Source: Streptomyces sp. CoH27 (lineage in GTDB: Bacteria; Actinomycetota; Actinomycetes; Streptomycetales; Streptomycetaceae). From it: DNA of 64,000 nt. This document shows positions 15,717 through 24,377 of the stretch, one piece after another. Each line of letters begins with the position of its first letter. The first letter of the stretch is position 1. Position numbers and translations under genes: made by a program. The notes below the pieces were generated by a model that saw only the letters and a list, made by a program, of their open reading frames with translations, did no database searches and was not told the origin of the DNA. The stretch lies in NCBI RefSeq assembly GCF_020181035.1, contig NZ_JAIQYY010000010.1, forward strand, positions 138,435 through 202,434, written 5' to 3'.

Positions 15717-16816
15717 CCCAACTCCCACACAAGCAGCGCCTCCCCCGACTCCGCCGCCGTCACCCACAACCCGTCCCCCAAGGCGGCCGGCGCACCGGCG
15801 CCCACCGCCCCCGGGTAGGCGACCCGCACCGGCACCCCCGACGTGTCGATGATCCAGTGCCGCCCCTCCCCCCACTCCTCATCACCCTCCACGGTCGATC
15901 CGATCAACGTCGTCTCGTCCAGGAAGCCGCCCGCCCAGTCCCAGTAGGGAAGCGCCTCGTCGTTGTCGGGCTCGGCGTCCGGATGCCGGGGGAGAGACGA
16001 CTCGGCGTCCCACTCCAGGCCCTCCACCACGACACCGCTCGTGTCGCGGACGGCCAGGGCGTCCTGATCGTGGGTCACGGTCATCAGCCGCTCGCCCGAG
16101 GGGCTGACGCTCATCAGGGCCAGGTCACCCTCGACGTACTTGACGGCCAGCCTCTCCCCGTCCCAGCCGCCCCAGCGCAACGGCGCCCCGTCCTGCCCCT
16201 CGCCGATGCTCAGCCCCATCTGCCACGGGTCGGTCGGGTGGGGCAAGTGGTGACTGCCCGCTGCCGCCGCCTGGGCGTCGGCCCGCGCGAGCACCCGCCC
16301 GTCCCCGGCGTCCAGCAGCAGCCACTCGTCTATCGCGGCCGGGCTCAACTCCCCGGTGGACAAGGGCCCGCGCACATGCGCCCACACCAGCTTGCCGTCC
16401 ACCGAGAACCCGGCCGAGCCGCCCTCCGGGTAGCGGTGGTCCGCGCTGTCGGCGTACTCCTCGTACGACTCGTGCATCTCCCGGCAGGCGCCGTACCAGC
16501 AGCCGTGCCGGATCTCCCAGCGGACCGCGCCCGACGGCTCCACCGCGCGGACGGCGTGCACTCCGGCGAACACGGCCAGGCTCGCATCCGGTGCCACCGC
16601 CCACATCCCGCGCCGCCGCGGCCAGGGCGCGGGCAGCCGCACCCGCTCCCCCGCCGGTGCGAACGCGTCGTCCAGGGGATGGACCACGAGCGCGTCGTCG
16701 GTGCGCTGGGCGAGCAGCCGCCGGCCCGGTCGCCCGAGCAGCTCCGGGAAGCCGGCCTCCGACAGGGGCAGCAACGCGGGGACGGTGGCACGAAGCCGGG
16801 CGGCACGAGCGGACAC
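15713..16816 (-). CDS. hypothetical protein, beta-propeller-like
   Basis: A cytoplasmic protein of about 367 residues from GTG 16816, with no signal or membrane segment. It has short repeated strands ending in Trp or Asp (LLAQRTDDALVVHP, GFSVDGKLVWAHV, MSVSPSGERLMTV) that suggest a WD40/quinoprotein-type propeller. Streptomyces genomes hold many similar uncharacterised proteins. An upstream ATG at 16888 in the same frame would give 391 residues. It converges with the Uma2 gene, their stop codons overlapping. Confidence 0.7.
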   Translation of the reverse strand: MSARAARLRATVPALLPLSEAGFPELLGRPGRRLLAQRTDDALVVHPLDDAFAPAGERVRLPAPWPRRRGMWAVAPDASLAVFAGVHAVRAVEPSGAVRWEIRHGCWYGACREMHESYEEYADSADHRYPEGGSAGFSVDGKLVWAHVRGPLSTGELSPAAIDEWLLLDAGDGRVLARADAQAAAAGSHHLPHPTDPWQMGLSIGEGQDGAPLRWGGWDGERLAVKYVEGDLALMSVSPSGERLMTVTHDQDALAVRDTSGVVVEGLEWDAESSLPRHPDAEPDNDEALPYWDWAGGFLDETTLIGSTVEGDEEWGEGRHWIIDTSGVPVRVAYPGAVGAGAPAALGDGLWVTAAESGEALLVWELG

Positions 16817-16911
16817 GGGGGCTCCCTGGGGACGATCGACTCGGCGAAACCCTATGCCACGCCCCAAAGACGCTTGCTTCGAGCGCACTTCAAGCCGTTG
16901 GCTAGGGAACC

Positions 16912-17907
16912 ATGGAGTACACGCAGCTAGGACGTACGGGACTCAAGGTCAGCCGGCTCGTGCTCGGGACCATGAACTTCGGTCCGCAGACCGAGGAGGC
17001 CGACAGCCACGCGATCATGGACGCGGCCCTGGACGCGGGCATCAACTTCTTCGACACCGCCAACGTGTACGGCTGGGGTGAGAACAAGGGGCGCACCGAG
17101 AGCATCATCGGCAACTGGTTCGCCCAGGGCGGCGGGCGGCGCGACAAGGTCGTCCTCGCCACCAAGGTCTACGCCAACATGGCGCCCGACGGGCAGCCGG
17201 CCTGGCCCAACCACGACAAGCTCTCCGCGCTGAACATCCGGCGGGCCGTGGACGCCAGCCTGAAGCGGCTGCAGACCGACCACATCGATCTCTACCAGTT
17301 CCATCACATCGACCGGGACACCCCGTTCGAGGAGATCTGGCAGGCGATCGACACCCTGGTCCAGCAGGGCAAGATCCTCTACGTCGGCTCCTCCAACTTC
17401 CCCGGCTACAAGATCGCCCAGGCCAACGAGGCCGCCGTTCGCCGGGGCGGCACCATCGGGCTGGTCAGCGAGCAGTGCCTGTACAACCTGTTCGAGCGCC
17501 GCGCCGAGATGGAGGTCATCCCGGCCGCGCAGGAGTACGGCCTCGGGGTCATCCCCTGGTCCCCGCTGCACGGGGGTCTGCTGGGCGGGATCATCAAGAA
17601 GGAGGTCCAGGGCGGTCGCCGTGCCTCCGGACGCGCCGCCGACACCCTGAACGACCCCGCCGCCCGCGCCCGGGTCCAGGCGTACGAGGACCTGGTCGAC
17701 AAGCACGGCCTGGAGCCCGGCGAGGTGGCCCTGGCCTGGCTGCTCACCCGCCCCGGCGTGACCGGCCCGATCGTCGGCCCGCGTACCGCTGAGCAGCTGG
17801 AGTCGGCGCTGCGTGCCGTCGAGCTGAAGCTGAGCGAGGAGCTGCTGGCGGGCCTGGACGAGGTGTTCCCGGGCCCGGGGCCGTCGCCGGAGGCCTTCGC
17901 CTGGTAG
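16912..17907 (+). CDS. aldo/keto reductase
   Basis: A 331-residue NADPH-dependent reductase of the AKR superfamily (potassium-channel beta-subunit/YajO-like). Catalytic residues are in place: Asp48 and Tyr53 in FFDTANVYGWG, Lys in VVLATKVY and His in YQFHHID. The C-terminal GPRTAEQLESAL is the usual coenzyme loop. The physiological substrate is unknown. ATG 16912 follows AGGGAA. It is divergent from the propeller-like gene. Confidence 0.9.
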   Translation: MEYTQLGRTGLKVSRLVLGTMNFGPQTEEADSHAIMDAALDAGINFFDTANVYGWGENKGRTESIIGNWFAQGGGRRDKVVLATKVYANMAPDGQPAWPNHDKLSALNIRRAVDASLKRLQTDHIDLYQFHHIDRDTPFEEIWQAIDTLVQQGKILYVGSSNFPGYKIAQANEAAVRRGGTIGLVSEQCLYNLFERRAEMEVIPAAQEYGLGVIPWSPLHGGLLGGIIKKEVQGGRRASGRAADTLNDPAARARVQAYEDLVDKHGLEPGEVALAWLLTRPGVTGPIVGPRTAEQLESALRAVELKLSEELLAGLDEVFPGPGPSPEAFAW

Positions 17908-17924
17908 GGCGGATTCTCCTGGCA

Positions 17925-17995
17925 GCCCCGTGAGGGGCAGCGCCCCCAAGGGGCGCGGGGAACTGCGCGACCGGCCACCGACGGCCCGCAGCCGA
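17925..17995. repeat. Streptomyces-type extragenic GC-rich repeat
   Basis: The block contains gcgcccccaaggggcgc and ggggaactgcgcgaccggcc, which I recognise as a common extragenic element of Streptomyces chromosomes, usually found just downstream of genes. It can fold around cgcccc/ggggcg and may act as a terminator for the aldo/keto reductase gene. Confidence 0.6.
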
Positions 17996-18022
17996 AGAAC
18001 CGGCCACAGTTCCCCGCCGCTC

Positions 18023-18109
18023 CTACCTGACAGCCGCCGAAACAGCCACCACCACAAACATCAGCACAAGCACACCGGCCATGATCCGGTTCCGGGTTTT
18101 CGGGTCCAC
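18023..18109 (-). CDS. 28-residue single-helix membrane peptide
   Basis: GTG 18109 starts VDPKTRNRIMAGVLVLMFVV, continues with VAVSAAVR and stops at 18023. It is one basic segment followed by one hydrophobic helix, so a small inner-membrane protein is predicted. It lies directly downstream of thpR in the same direction, 10 bases after its stop, so they are likely co-transcribed. The function is unknown. Confidence 0.55.
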   Translation of the reverse strand: MDPKTRNRIMAGVLVLMFVVVAVSAAVR

Positions 18110-18119
18110 GCCATCGAGC

Positions 18120-18692
18120 CTAGCGGCCTGCGCCCAGTGCCCAGCGGGCGACCACCTCATAGCGCGGCTGCTCGCCCGGCACCCCGGACCGTGGCAGGTT
18201 GCTGCGCACCAGCGCCAGCTCGCTCACCGTCCAGGTCGTGCTGGTGAAACCCCGGAGCAGATCGACGAAGGGCCGTACGTCCATCGAGTCCCGGCTCCGC
18301 GCCACGGTCAGGTGCGCCTTGTACCGCCGGTGCTCCTCCATCGGCAGCCCCGCCTTGCGTGCCGCCGCCTCGGCCCGCTCGGCCAGCAGCCGCATCGCCT
18401 CCACCCCGCCGTAGGCGCCCGTCCACAGGGCCTTGCCGTGCCCGAACTGGCCGCCGCCGGAGAGGGCCAGGTCGAAGGGGTCCGTGCGGCGGGCCGCCCG
18501 GGACAGGCGGTCCGACAGGTCGGGTACGAGATCGTCGGCGACCTCGCCGTAGAAGGCGAGGGTGAAGTGCCAGCCCGGCCGGTTGGTCCAGCGCAGCCCT
18601 TCCGCGCCGGGCAGCCTCTTCAACTTGGCGATTTCGGCGGCGAGTTCATGGACGACGTGGTCAGGAGGGAGCACCGCGGCGAAGAGTCTCAT
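18120..18692 (-). CDS. thpR: RNA 2',3'-cyclic phosphodiesterase (2H phosphoesterase)
   Basis: A 190-residue two-histidine (2H) phosphoesterase of the LigT/ThpR family, which opens 2',3'-cyclic phosphates on RNA ends and can join 2'-5' ends in vitro. The two H-x-T/S-x motifs are HFTL (His42) and HLTV (about 127). The N-terminal MRLFAAVLPP and the length match the family. Cytosolic. It is divergent from the GNAT gene, with 38 bp between their start codons. Confidence 0.9.
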   Translation of the reverse strand: MRLFAAVLPPDHVVHELAAEIAKLKRLPGAEGLRWTNRPGWHFTLAFYGEVADDLVPDLSDRLSRAARRTDPFDLALSGGGQFGHGKALWTGAYGGVEAMRLLAERAEAAARKAGLPMEEHRRYKAHLTVARSRDSMDVRPFVDLLRGFTSTTWTVSELALVRSNLPRSGVPGEQPRYEVVARWALGAGR

Positions 18693-18730
18693 GCCTTCAC
18701 CTTCGCAGACCCGGTGGGCATGATGGCTGC

Positions 18731-19255
18731 ATGACGATCATCATTCGTGACGGCGGACCCGACGATCTTCCCGTGATACTCCGCATGCTCGACAGCTGTG
18801 TGGAGTGGCTGGTCGCGCAGGGCCGCACCGGCCAGTGGGGAAGCGAGCCGATGTCGGAGAACCCGAGGGTGGCGGACTCGGTCGCCGGGTACATGGGCAA
18901 GGGCCGTACGTACATCGCCGAGGTCGACGGCGTACCGGCCGCCACACTCACTCTCAGTGACGCTCCCGGCGACTATCTGTCCCACCTTCCGCCGCCCGGC
19001 GAGCCCGAGCGGTACATCCACTGGCTCGCCTCCGACCGCCGTTTCAAGGGGCGGGGCGCCGGTGCGGCGCTGCTCGCGCACGCGGCCGAGGAGACCCGGC
19101 GGGCCGGGGTCGGGCTGCTGCGCGTGGACTGCTACGCGGGCGGCGACGGCAAGCTCGTGGCCTATTACCGGGCCAACGGCTTCACGCCGACCGAGACCTA
19201 CGCCTCCGGCGCGAACGGGGACTGGCCGGGGCAGGTGCTCGCCCGGCGGGTGTGA
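18731..19255 (+). CDS. GNAT-family N-acetyltransferase
   Basis: A 174-residue GNAT enzyme. The acetyl-CoA-binding motif A is RRFKGRGAGAALLAHA and motif B contains VDCYAGGDGKLVAYYRANGF, so the fold is complete. The N-terminus has TIIIRDGGPDDLPVILRML, typical of the family's first strand and helix. The substrate is unknown. ATG 18731 is very close to thpR on the other strand, so their promoters overlap. Confidence 0.88.
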   Translation: MTIIIRDGGPDDLPVILRMLDSCVEWLVAQGRTGQWGSEPMSENPRVADSVAGYMGKGRTYIAEVDGVPAATLTLSDAPGDYLSHLPPPGEPERYIHWLASDRRFKGRGAGAALLAHAAEETRRAGVGLLRVDCYAGGDGKLVAYYRANGFTPTETYASGANGDWPGQVLARRV

Positions 19256-19296
19256 CCGCCGGGCGAGCACTCCCGGGTGCGGGAAAGGCCGGCGGA

Positions 19297-20466
19297 TCAG
19301 CGCTCGGCGCGCAGGGTGCCGAGCAGCCCGTCCTGTTCGTCGTTGATGCCCGCGGCGAACCAGACGCTGTTCTCGCCGCCGGACTTGGCGGTGCCCCGTT
19401 GCAGCCCCCACAGGCCGTTGATCACGATCGGCTGCCCGGCGGGGTTGTCCAGGGTCCCCTCGAAGCGGCCGGTCCGCAGGTCGAACGCGTGGATGCGGCC
19501 GTCGCCGAAGTTGCCGACGAGGAGGTCGCCGCCGAACTTCCCGAACTTCTTGGGTGCCACCTCCAGGCCCCAGGGCGAGTTGAGCGGCGAGGTGGGCACG
19601 CCCCCGCTGGCGAAGCGCTGGAGCAGCTTGCCCTTGGTGCTGAACACGTTGATGAAGCCGTTGCCCGGTCCGGCGACGTCGTCGTGCTTGTCCGCGTTCT
19701 GGAGGGCGTAGGTGACGAAGATCCGGTCACCGATGTTCTTGACGTCGAACGGCGCGAAGCCCGGGGGGAGGCTCGGGTCCTGGAACGCGTCGGCGGGCTG
19801 CGGGATCAGCTTGAAGTCGGTGCCGAAGACGTCGATGCGGGCGTCACGGAAGTTCGCGACGAGGATGCGCGGCTGCCGGTGCCCGTGCTGCTTCGTCTCC
19901 CTCTTCTCGCTGTCCACGAGGGTCAGGCCCTTGAAGACCGCGTCGTCCTCCTGGGCGACCTGGACGGCCTGCGTCGGGAGGACCCGGGGGTTGAAGGCGA
20001 AGAGGCCGCCGTTCTCCCCGGCGTAGATGAACCGCGCGGGGTGGGTCTTTCCGGAGGGGGTGGAGCTGAAGCGGAAGTCGTCGGTGTCGTTGCGTACGAC
20101 CCCGGTCGGGTCGGCGTTGTCGGGGAGCTGCACGACGGGCGAGCCGACGACGACCGGCCGGTCGTCCCGGGCGCCCGAGTACACCGTGGACGTATTGGTC
20201 GCGTTGTTGGAGACCCTGATCGAACCGTCCGTCGTGCGCACCAACCCCCAGGGGTTCTGGAGGTTCTTGTCCTGCACCTCCGCTCGGTTCGCGAGGTCGG
20301 AGACGAGGTCGCGCTCCCGGAAGCCGTGGTCGCCGCCCGGCGGCCCGCCCACGGCCCCGGACGGCCCGGCGGCGGCGAGCGCGCCGACCGTGCCCAGGGT
20401 CAGCGCGACCGCCGTCAGCAGCCGTACGCGGGAGCGGGGTCTTGGGGTCGATGTCTGTGATGCCAT
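19297..20466 (-). CDS. TIGR03118-family secreted protein
   Basis: A 389-residue exported protein with a Sec signal peptide (RVRLLTAVALTLGTVGALAA, cleavage near AVG) and a beta-propeller-like body. TIGR03118 features are NPWGLVRTTDGSIRVSNN near residue 75, PARFIYAGENGGLFAFNP and FGGDLLVGNFGDGRIHAFD near the C-terminus. The role is unknown. Two 8-bp arms (GTCCCATA and TATGGGAC) lie just upstream of the start and may be a regulatory site. Confidence 0.88.
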   Translation of the reverse strand: MASQTSTPRPRSRVRLLTAVALTLGTVGALAAAGPSGAVGGPPGGDHGFRERDLVSDLANRAEVQDKNLQNPWGLVRTTDGSIRVSNNATNTSTVYSGARDDRPVVVGSPVVQLPDNADPTGVVRNDTDDFRFSSTPSGKTHPARFIYAGENGGLFAFNPRVLPTQAVQVAQEDDAVFKGLTLVDSEKRETKQHGHRQPRILVANFRDARIDVFGTDFKLIPQPADAFQDPSLPPGFAPFDVKNIGDRIFVTYALQNADKHDDVAGPGNGFINVFSTKGKLLQRFASGGVPTSPLNSPWGLEVAPKKFGKFGGDLLVGNFGDGRIHAFDLRTGRFEGTLDNPAGQPIVINGLWGLQRGTAKSGGENSVWFAAGINDEQDGLLGTLRAER

Positions 20467-20478
20467 GTGGATGCTCCT

Positions 20479-20531
20479 GTCCCATACGATTCCCGAGAGG
20501 ACATATCGTCAGAAGTCATCTCATATGGGAC
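20479..20531. promoter_or_regulatory. widely spaced inverted repeat upstream of the TIGR03118 gene
   Basis: GTCCCATA (20479-20486) and TATGGGAC (20524-20531) are perfect inverted copies 37 bases apart in the AT-richer promoter region of the gene starting at 20466. The spacing allows either a looped regulatory site or two half sites. Confidence 0.4.
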
Positions 20532-20600
20532 AATCACGCCCGCGATCGACACGCAGACACGCATCCATACGGCCCTAGGCCGAGGCACTACGCCACAGCC

Positions 20601-21938
20601 CTACGCCGCCGTCGCCAGTTCCTCCCGCTCTCTCGGGACGAAGCGGACCCGAGGGTGGCCCCGATGCCAGCCCACCGTCAGACGCAGCCCGCCGATGCGG
20701 ACCAGGATCAAACCGATCGCACCGGCCGCGGCGGCCGAGACGATGCCGCCGAGGGCGAAGCCGACCCGGGCGCCGTAGGTGTCGGTGATCCAGCCGACGA
20801 CCGGCGCGCCCAGCGGCGTACCGCCCATGAAGACCATCATGAACAGGGCCATCACCCGGCCGCGCATGGCCGGGTCGGTGGCCATCTGGACGGCGGTGTT
20901 CGCCGTGACGTTCACCGTGAGGCCGAAGATCCCGATCGGGACCATGAGCAGCGCGAACAGCCCGTACGACGGTGCCAGCGCGGCCACGATCTCCAGCGCG
21001 CCGAAGGCCAGCGCGGCGGCGATCAGGACGCGCAGCCGGGCCGTGCCGCGCCGGGCGGCCAGCAGCGCGCCGACCAGCGAGCCGACGGCCATCAGGGTGT
21101 TGAAGAGGCTGTAGGCGCCGGCGCCGGCGTGGAAGATGTGCTGGGCGTAGGCCGACAGCCAGACCGGGAAGTTGAAGCCGAAGGTGCCGATGAAGCCGAC
21201 CAGCACGATCGGCCAGATCAGCTCCGGGCGGCCGGCCACGTACTGGAGGCCTTCGCGGAGCTGGCCCTTGCCGCGCGGGGTGCGCTGGACGACATGCAGC
21301 TCGCGGGCGCGCATCAGCAGCAGGCCGGTGATGGGGGCGGCGAAGGACAGACCGTTGGCGAGAAACGCCCAGCCGGTGCCCACGCCGGTGATCATCAGAC
21401 CGGCGACGGCCGGGCCGATCAGCCGGGCGGACTGGAAGTTCGCCGAGTTCAGGCTGACCGCGTTCTGCAGCTGCTCGGGGCCGACCATCTCGGAGACGAA
21501 GGACTGGCGGGCCGGGTTGTCCACCACGGTCGCGAGGCCGACGGCGAACGCGGCGACGTACACGTGCCAGACCTGGACCTGCCCGGTGAGGGTCAGCGCG
21601 GCGAGCGCCAGGCCCGTCACGGCCATCGACGCCTGGGTCACCAGCAGCGTGGGGCGCTTGGGGAGGCGGTCGACCAGGACACCACCGTAGAGGCCGAAGA
21701 GCAGCATCGGCAGGAACTGCAGGGCCGTCGTGATGCCTACGGCGGCGGAGGAGCCGGTGAGGCTGAGGACGAGCCAGTCCTGGGCGATGCGCTGCATCCA
21801 CGTGCCGGTGTTGGAGACGACCTGGCCGAGGAAGAAGAGGCGGTAGTTCCTGATCCGCAGCGAGCTGAACATCGAGGACTTACGGGAGTTGTGGGTGGTC
21901 GGTGCGGGGGCGGAATCTACTCCGGGTCCCGTACTCAA
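20601..21938 (-). CDS. MFS transporter (MFS_3/EntS-like exporter)
   Basis: A 445-residue 12-helix permease with FSSLRIRNYRLFFLGQVVSN at the N-terminus and the loop 2-3 motif GVLVDRLPKRPTLL. It resembles enterobactin/drug exporters of the MFS_3 group. The TTG start at 21938 is supported by AGGAGG about eight bases upstream. It is 27 bp downstream of a MarR gene in the same direction, so the pair forms an operon in which the regulator probably controls the exporter. The substrate is unknown. Confidence 0.9.
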   Translation of the reverse strand: MSTGPGVDSAPAPTTHNSRKSSMFSSLRIRNYRLFFLGQVVSNTGTWMQRIAQDWLVLSLTGSSAAVGITTALQFLPMLLFGLYGGVLVDRLPKRPTLLVTQASMAVTGLALAALTLTGQVQVWHVYVAAFAVGLATVVDNPARQSFVSEMVGPEQLQNAVSLNSANFQSARLIGPAVAGLMITGVGTGWAFLANGLSFAAPITGLLLMRARELHVVQRTPRGKGQLREGLQYVAGRPELIWPIVLVGFIGTFGFNFPVWLSAYAQHIFHAGAGAYSLFNTLMAVGSLVGALLAARRGTARLRVLIAAALAFGALEIVAALAPSYGLFALLMVPIGIFGLTVNVTANTAVQMATDPAMRGRVMALFMMVFMGGTPLGAPVVGWITDTYGARVGFALGGIVSAAAAGAIGLILVRIGGLRLTVGWHRGHPRVRFVPREREELATAA

Positions 21939-21965
21939 AAGGGTTCGCCTCCTTGCGACGGTTTC

Positions 21966-22409
21966 TTACAGGTGTGCGAGCTTCTCCAGCACGGGGGCGG
22001 CGGCGCGCAGCTTGGCCCACTCGTCCTCGTCGAGGCCCTCGGCCAGGCCGGCCAGGAACGCGTTGCGCTTGCGGCGGCTCTCTTCGAGCATCGCCTCGGC
22101 CTGTTCGGTCTGGGTGACGACCTTCTGGCGCCGGTCCTCGGGGTGCGGCTCCAGCCGGACCAGCCCCTTGGCTTCGAGCAGCGCGACGATGCGGGTCATC
22201 GACGGCGGCTGGACGTGCTCCTTGCGGGCGAGCTCGCCCGGGGTGGCCGAGCCGCAGCGGGAGAGGGTGCCGAGCACCGACATCTCGGTCGGGCTCAGCG
22301 ACTCGTCGACCCGCTGATGCTTGAGCCGACGGCTCAGCCGCATCACGGCGGAGCGGAGGGCGTTCACGGCGGCAACGTCGTCACCGTGGGAGAGGTCCAG
22401 ATCCGGCAT
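21966..22409 (-). CDS. MarR-family transcriptional regulator
   Basis: A 147-residue winged-helix dimer. The family core is MSVLGTLSRCGSATPGELA, then QPPSMTRIVALLEAKGLV and RLEPHPEDRRQK, the wing. It sits first in an operon with the MFS exporter and is expected to repress both until a ligand binds. Inverted repeats that overlap or abut its start (22420-22449) are likely autoregulatory operators. Confidence 0.92.
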   Translation of the reverse strand: MPDLDLSHGDDVAAVNALRSAVMRLSRRLKHQRVDESLSPTEMSVLGTLSRCGSATPGELARKEHVQPPSMTRIVALLEAKGLVRLEPHPEDRRQKVVTQTEQAEAMLEESRRKRNAFLAGLAEGLDEDEWAKLRAAAPVLEKLAHL

Positions 22410-22419
22410 GTTCTTTAGA

Positions 22420-22449
22420 GTAACTCATTACCCTCGCTAAGGACTAGCG
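22420..22449. promoter_or_regulatory. putative MarR operators
   Basis: GTAACTCATTAC (4-bp arms with a 4-base centre, 22420-22431) and CGCTA-AGGAC-TAGCG (5-bp arms, 22435-22449) lie 11-40 bases upstream of the marR start. The position fits operators that block the promoter of the marR-MFS operon. Confidence 0.5.
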
Positions 22450-22493
22450 TCCCGCTGGAGCCATGCCCGTGACCTCGGCCACTGAACCCTTCA

Positions 22494-22511
22494 CTCACCC
22501 ATACGGGTGAG
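22494..22511. promoter_or_regulatory. perfect inverted repeat upstream of the RHH gene
   Basis: CTCACCC-ATAC-GGGTGAG has 7-bp perfect arms and a 4-base centre, 54 bases upstream of the ribbon-helix-helix start. It could be an operator, possibly of the RHH protein itself. Confidence 0.45.
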
Positions 22512-22564
22512 CCGATTGCGGAAAGCGACCCATCGGCCGGCCGGATGTGGCGACCCTCGTACGC

Positions 22565-22765
22565 ATGGGGACCAGTGTGCTCAGCCTGCGGATAGACGGG
22601 GAGCTGCTCGAACGGCTCCGGCACCACGCGGCGAAAAGAGGAATGAGCGTCCAGGACTATGTCGTCCGGACGCTCATTCGCGATGACTTCGACGAGCGGT
22701 TCCAGGCCGCCGTCGAGGAGACGGAGAAGTTCTACGGGGTCTCCGAGCCCCGGCCGATCACGTGA
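22565..22765 (+). CDS. small ribbon-helix-helix protein (antitoxin-like)
   Basis: A 66-residue protein: a short basic strand (SVLSLRIDGELLERLRHHA) followed by KRGMSVQDYVVRTLIR, the pattern of CopG/Arc-type DNA-binding dimers, and an acidic C-terminal tail. No toxin gene is next to it; the downstream gene is a convergent permease with an 8-bp overlap at the stops. It is more likely a stand-alone regulator, perhaps acting at the inverted repeat upstream. Start choice between 22565 and an earlier GTG is uncertain. Confidence 0.65.
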   Translation: MGTSVLSLRIDGELLERLRHHAAKRGMSVQDYVVRTLIRDDFDERFQAAVEETEKFYGVSEPRPIT

Positions 22766-24206
22766 GGCCCAGGGCCGGCATCAGGTAGTAGAAGGCGAAG
22801 ACCGCCGAGACGAGGTACATCGGCACCGGGATCTCCCGGCCCCGGCCGGCGGCCAGGCGCAGCACCGTGAAGGTGATGAAGCCCATGCCGATGCCGTTGG
22901 TGATCGAGTAGGTGAACGGCATCATCAGCATCGTCACGAAGGCCGGGATGGCGATCGTGTAGTCCGCCCAGTCGATCTCCTTGATCGAGTTCGACAGGAT
23001 CAGGAAGCCGACCGCGACCAGCGCCGGGGTGGCCGCCTGGGACGGAACCATCGTGGCGACCGGGGTGAGGAACAGCGCGACGGCGAAGAGACCGCCCGTG
23101 ACGACGTTCGCGAGGCCCGTGCGGGCACCCTCGCCGACACCGGCCGTGGACTCCACGAACGCGGTGGTGGCCGAGGAGGAGCTGGCACCGCCCGCCGCGA
23201 CCGCGAGGCCGTCGATGAAGAGGACCTTGTTGATGCCGGGCATGTAGCCCTCGGCGTCGGTCAGCTTGGCCTCGTCGCTGACGCCCATGATCGTGCCCAT
23301 CGCGTCGAAGAAGCACGACAGCAGGACCGTGAAGACGAACAGGATGCCGGTCAGCACGCCGACCTTGTGGAAGCCGCCGAACAGGCTGACGTGGCCGATC
23401 AGGCCGAAGTCGGGGGTGGAGACCGGGTTGCCGGGCCACTTCGGGACGGTCAGGCCCCAGGACGGGATCGTGGTGACCGCGTTGAGGATCACCGCGAGGA
23501 CGGTCATGCCGACGATCGAGATCAGGATCGCGCCCGGCGTCTTGCGGACGATCAGCGCGAAGGTCAGCAGCACACCGAGGATGAAGACCAGCACCGGCCA
23601 GCCGTGCAGGTGACCGCCGGTGCCGAGCTGGACCGGGACGGTGGTCTGGGCGATGTCGGGCATGCGGGTGACGAAGCCGGAGTCGACCAGGCCGATCAGC
23701 ATGATGAACAGGCCGATACCGATCGAGATCGCCTTGCGCAGCCCGAACGGCACGGCGTTCATCACGCGCTCACGCAGACCCGTGGCGACCAGCAGCATGA
23801 CCACGAAACCGGCCAGCACGACCATGCCCATGGCGTCCGGCCAGGACATCCGGGGCGCGAGCTGGAGCGCGACGACCGAGTTCACCCCGAGGCCGGCCGC
23901 GAGCGCGATCGGCACATTGCCGATGACGCCCATGAGCAGCGTGGTGAACGCGGCCGTCAGCGCGGTCGCCGTCACCAGCTGACCGTTGTCCAGATGGTGC
24001 CCGTGCATGTCCTTCGCGCTGCTGAGGATGATCGGGTTCAGCACGATGATGTACGCCATCGCGAAGAAGGTGGCGAAACCGCCCCGGATCTCCCGGGCGA
24101 CGGAGCTGCCACGCTCGGAGATCTTGAAGTAGCGGTCGAGCCCGCTCTGGGGCGCACCGCCCGGCTTCTCGGGGGTGGGGACCTTGGCAGGTGCCGAGGT
24201 GGACAT
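22758..24206 (-). CDS. NCS2-family purine permease (AzgA type)
   Basis: A 482-residue multi-helix permease of the AzgA-like guanine/hypoxanthine/adenine group of NCS2. Typical segments are GGFATFFAMAYIIVLNP near the N-terminus, GLGVNSVVAL, GLFIMLIGLVDSGFV and the conserved SSSATTAFVESTAGVGEGAR stretch. The role is uptake of purine bases with protons. ATG 24206 is preferred over 24218. An AT-richer promoter region of about 170 bp separates it from the divergent DUF2530 gene. Confidence 0.93.
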   Translation of the reverse strand: MSTSAPAKVPTPEKPGGAPQSGLDRYFKISERGSSVAREIRGGFATFFAMAYIIVLNPIILSSAKDMHGHHLDNGQLVTATALTAAFTTLLMGVIGNVPIALAAGLGVNSVVALQLAPRMSWPDAMGMVVLAGFVVMLLVATGLRERVMNAVPFGLRKAISIGIGLFIMLIGLVDSGFVTRMPDIAQTTVPVQLGTGGHLHGWPVLVFILGVLLTFALIVRKTPGAILISIVGMTVLAVILNAVTTIPSWGLTVPKWPGNPVSTPDFGLIGHVSLFGGFHKVGVLTGILFVFTVLLSCFFDAMGTIMGVSDEAKLTDAEGYMPGINKVLFIDGLAVAAGGASSSSATTAFVESTAGVGEGARTGLANVVTGGLFAVALFLTPVATMVPSQAATPALVAVGFLILSNSIKEIDWADYTIAIPAFVTMLMMPFTYSITNGIGMGFITFTVLRLAAGRGREIPVPMYLVSAVFAFYYLMPALGLT

Positions 24207-24377
24207 GCGTGACCTCATCTCCTACGGGGTTCCCCCGAGCCCCGTTGGAGTTTCATACGAGCAGATATGGACAAAGACAAACGGTTTCAGTATGAACGTA
24301 TGAGTGCTAGATCGCTATCTCCGCGCGTAGACCGCCGTAGAAGGCGCTCAGAAAGGGGCGGCGCTTAAGCTGTGCCC

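Noticed and set aside
22565..22765. RHH protein as the antitoxin of a toxin-antitoxin pair
   Set aside because: No toxin-like gene is adjacent on the same strand: downstream is a convergent purine permease and upstream a divergent MarR gene.
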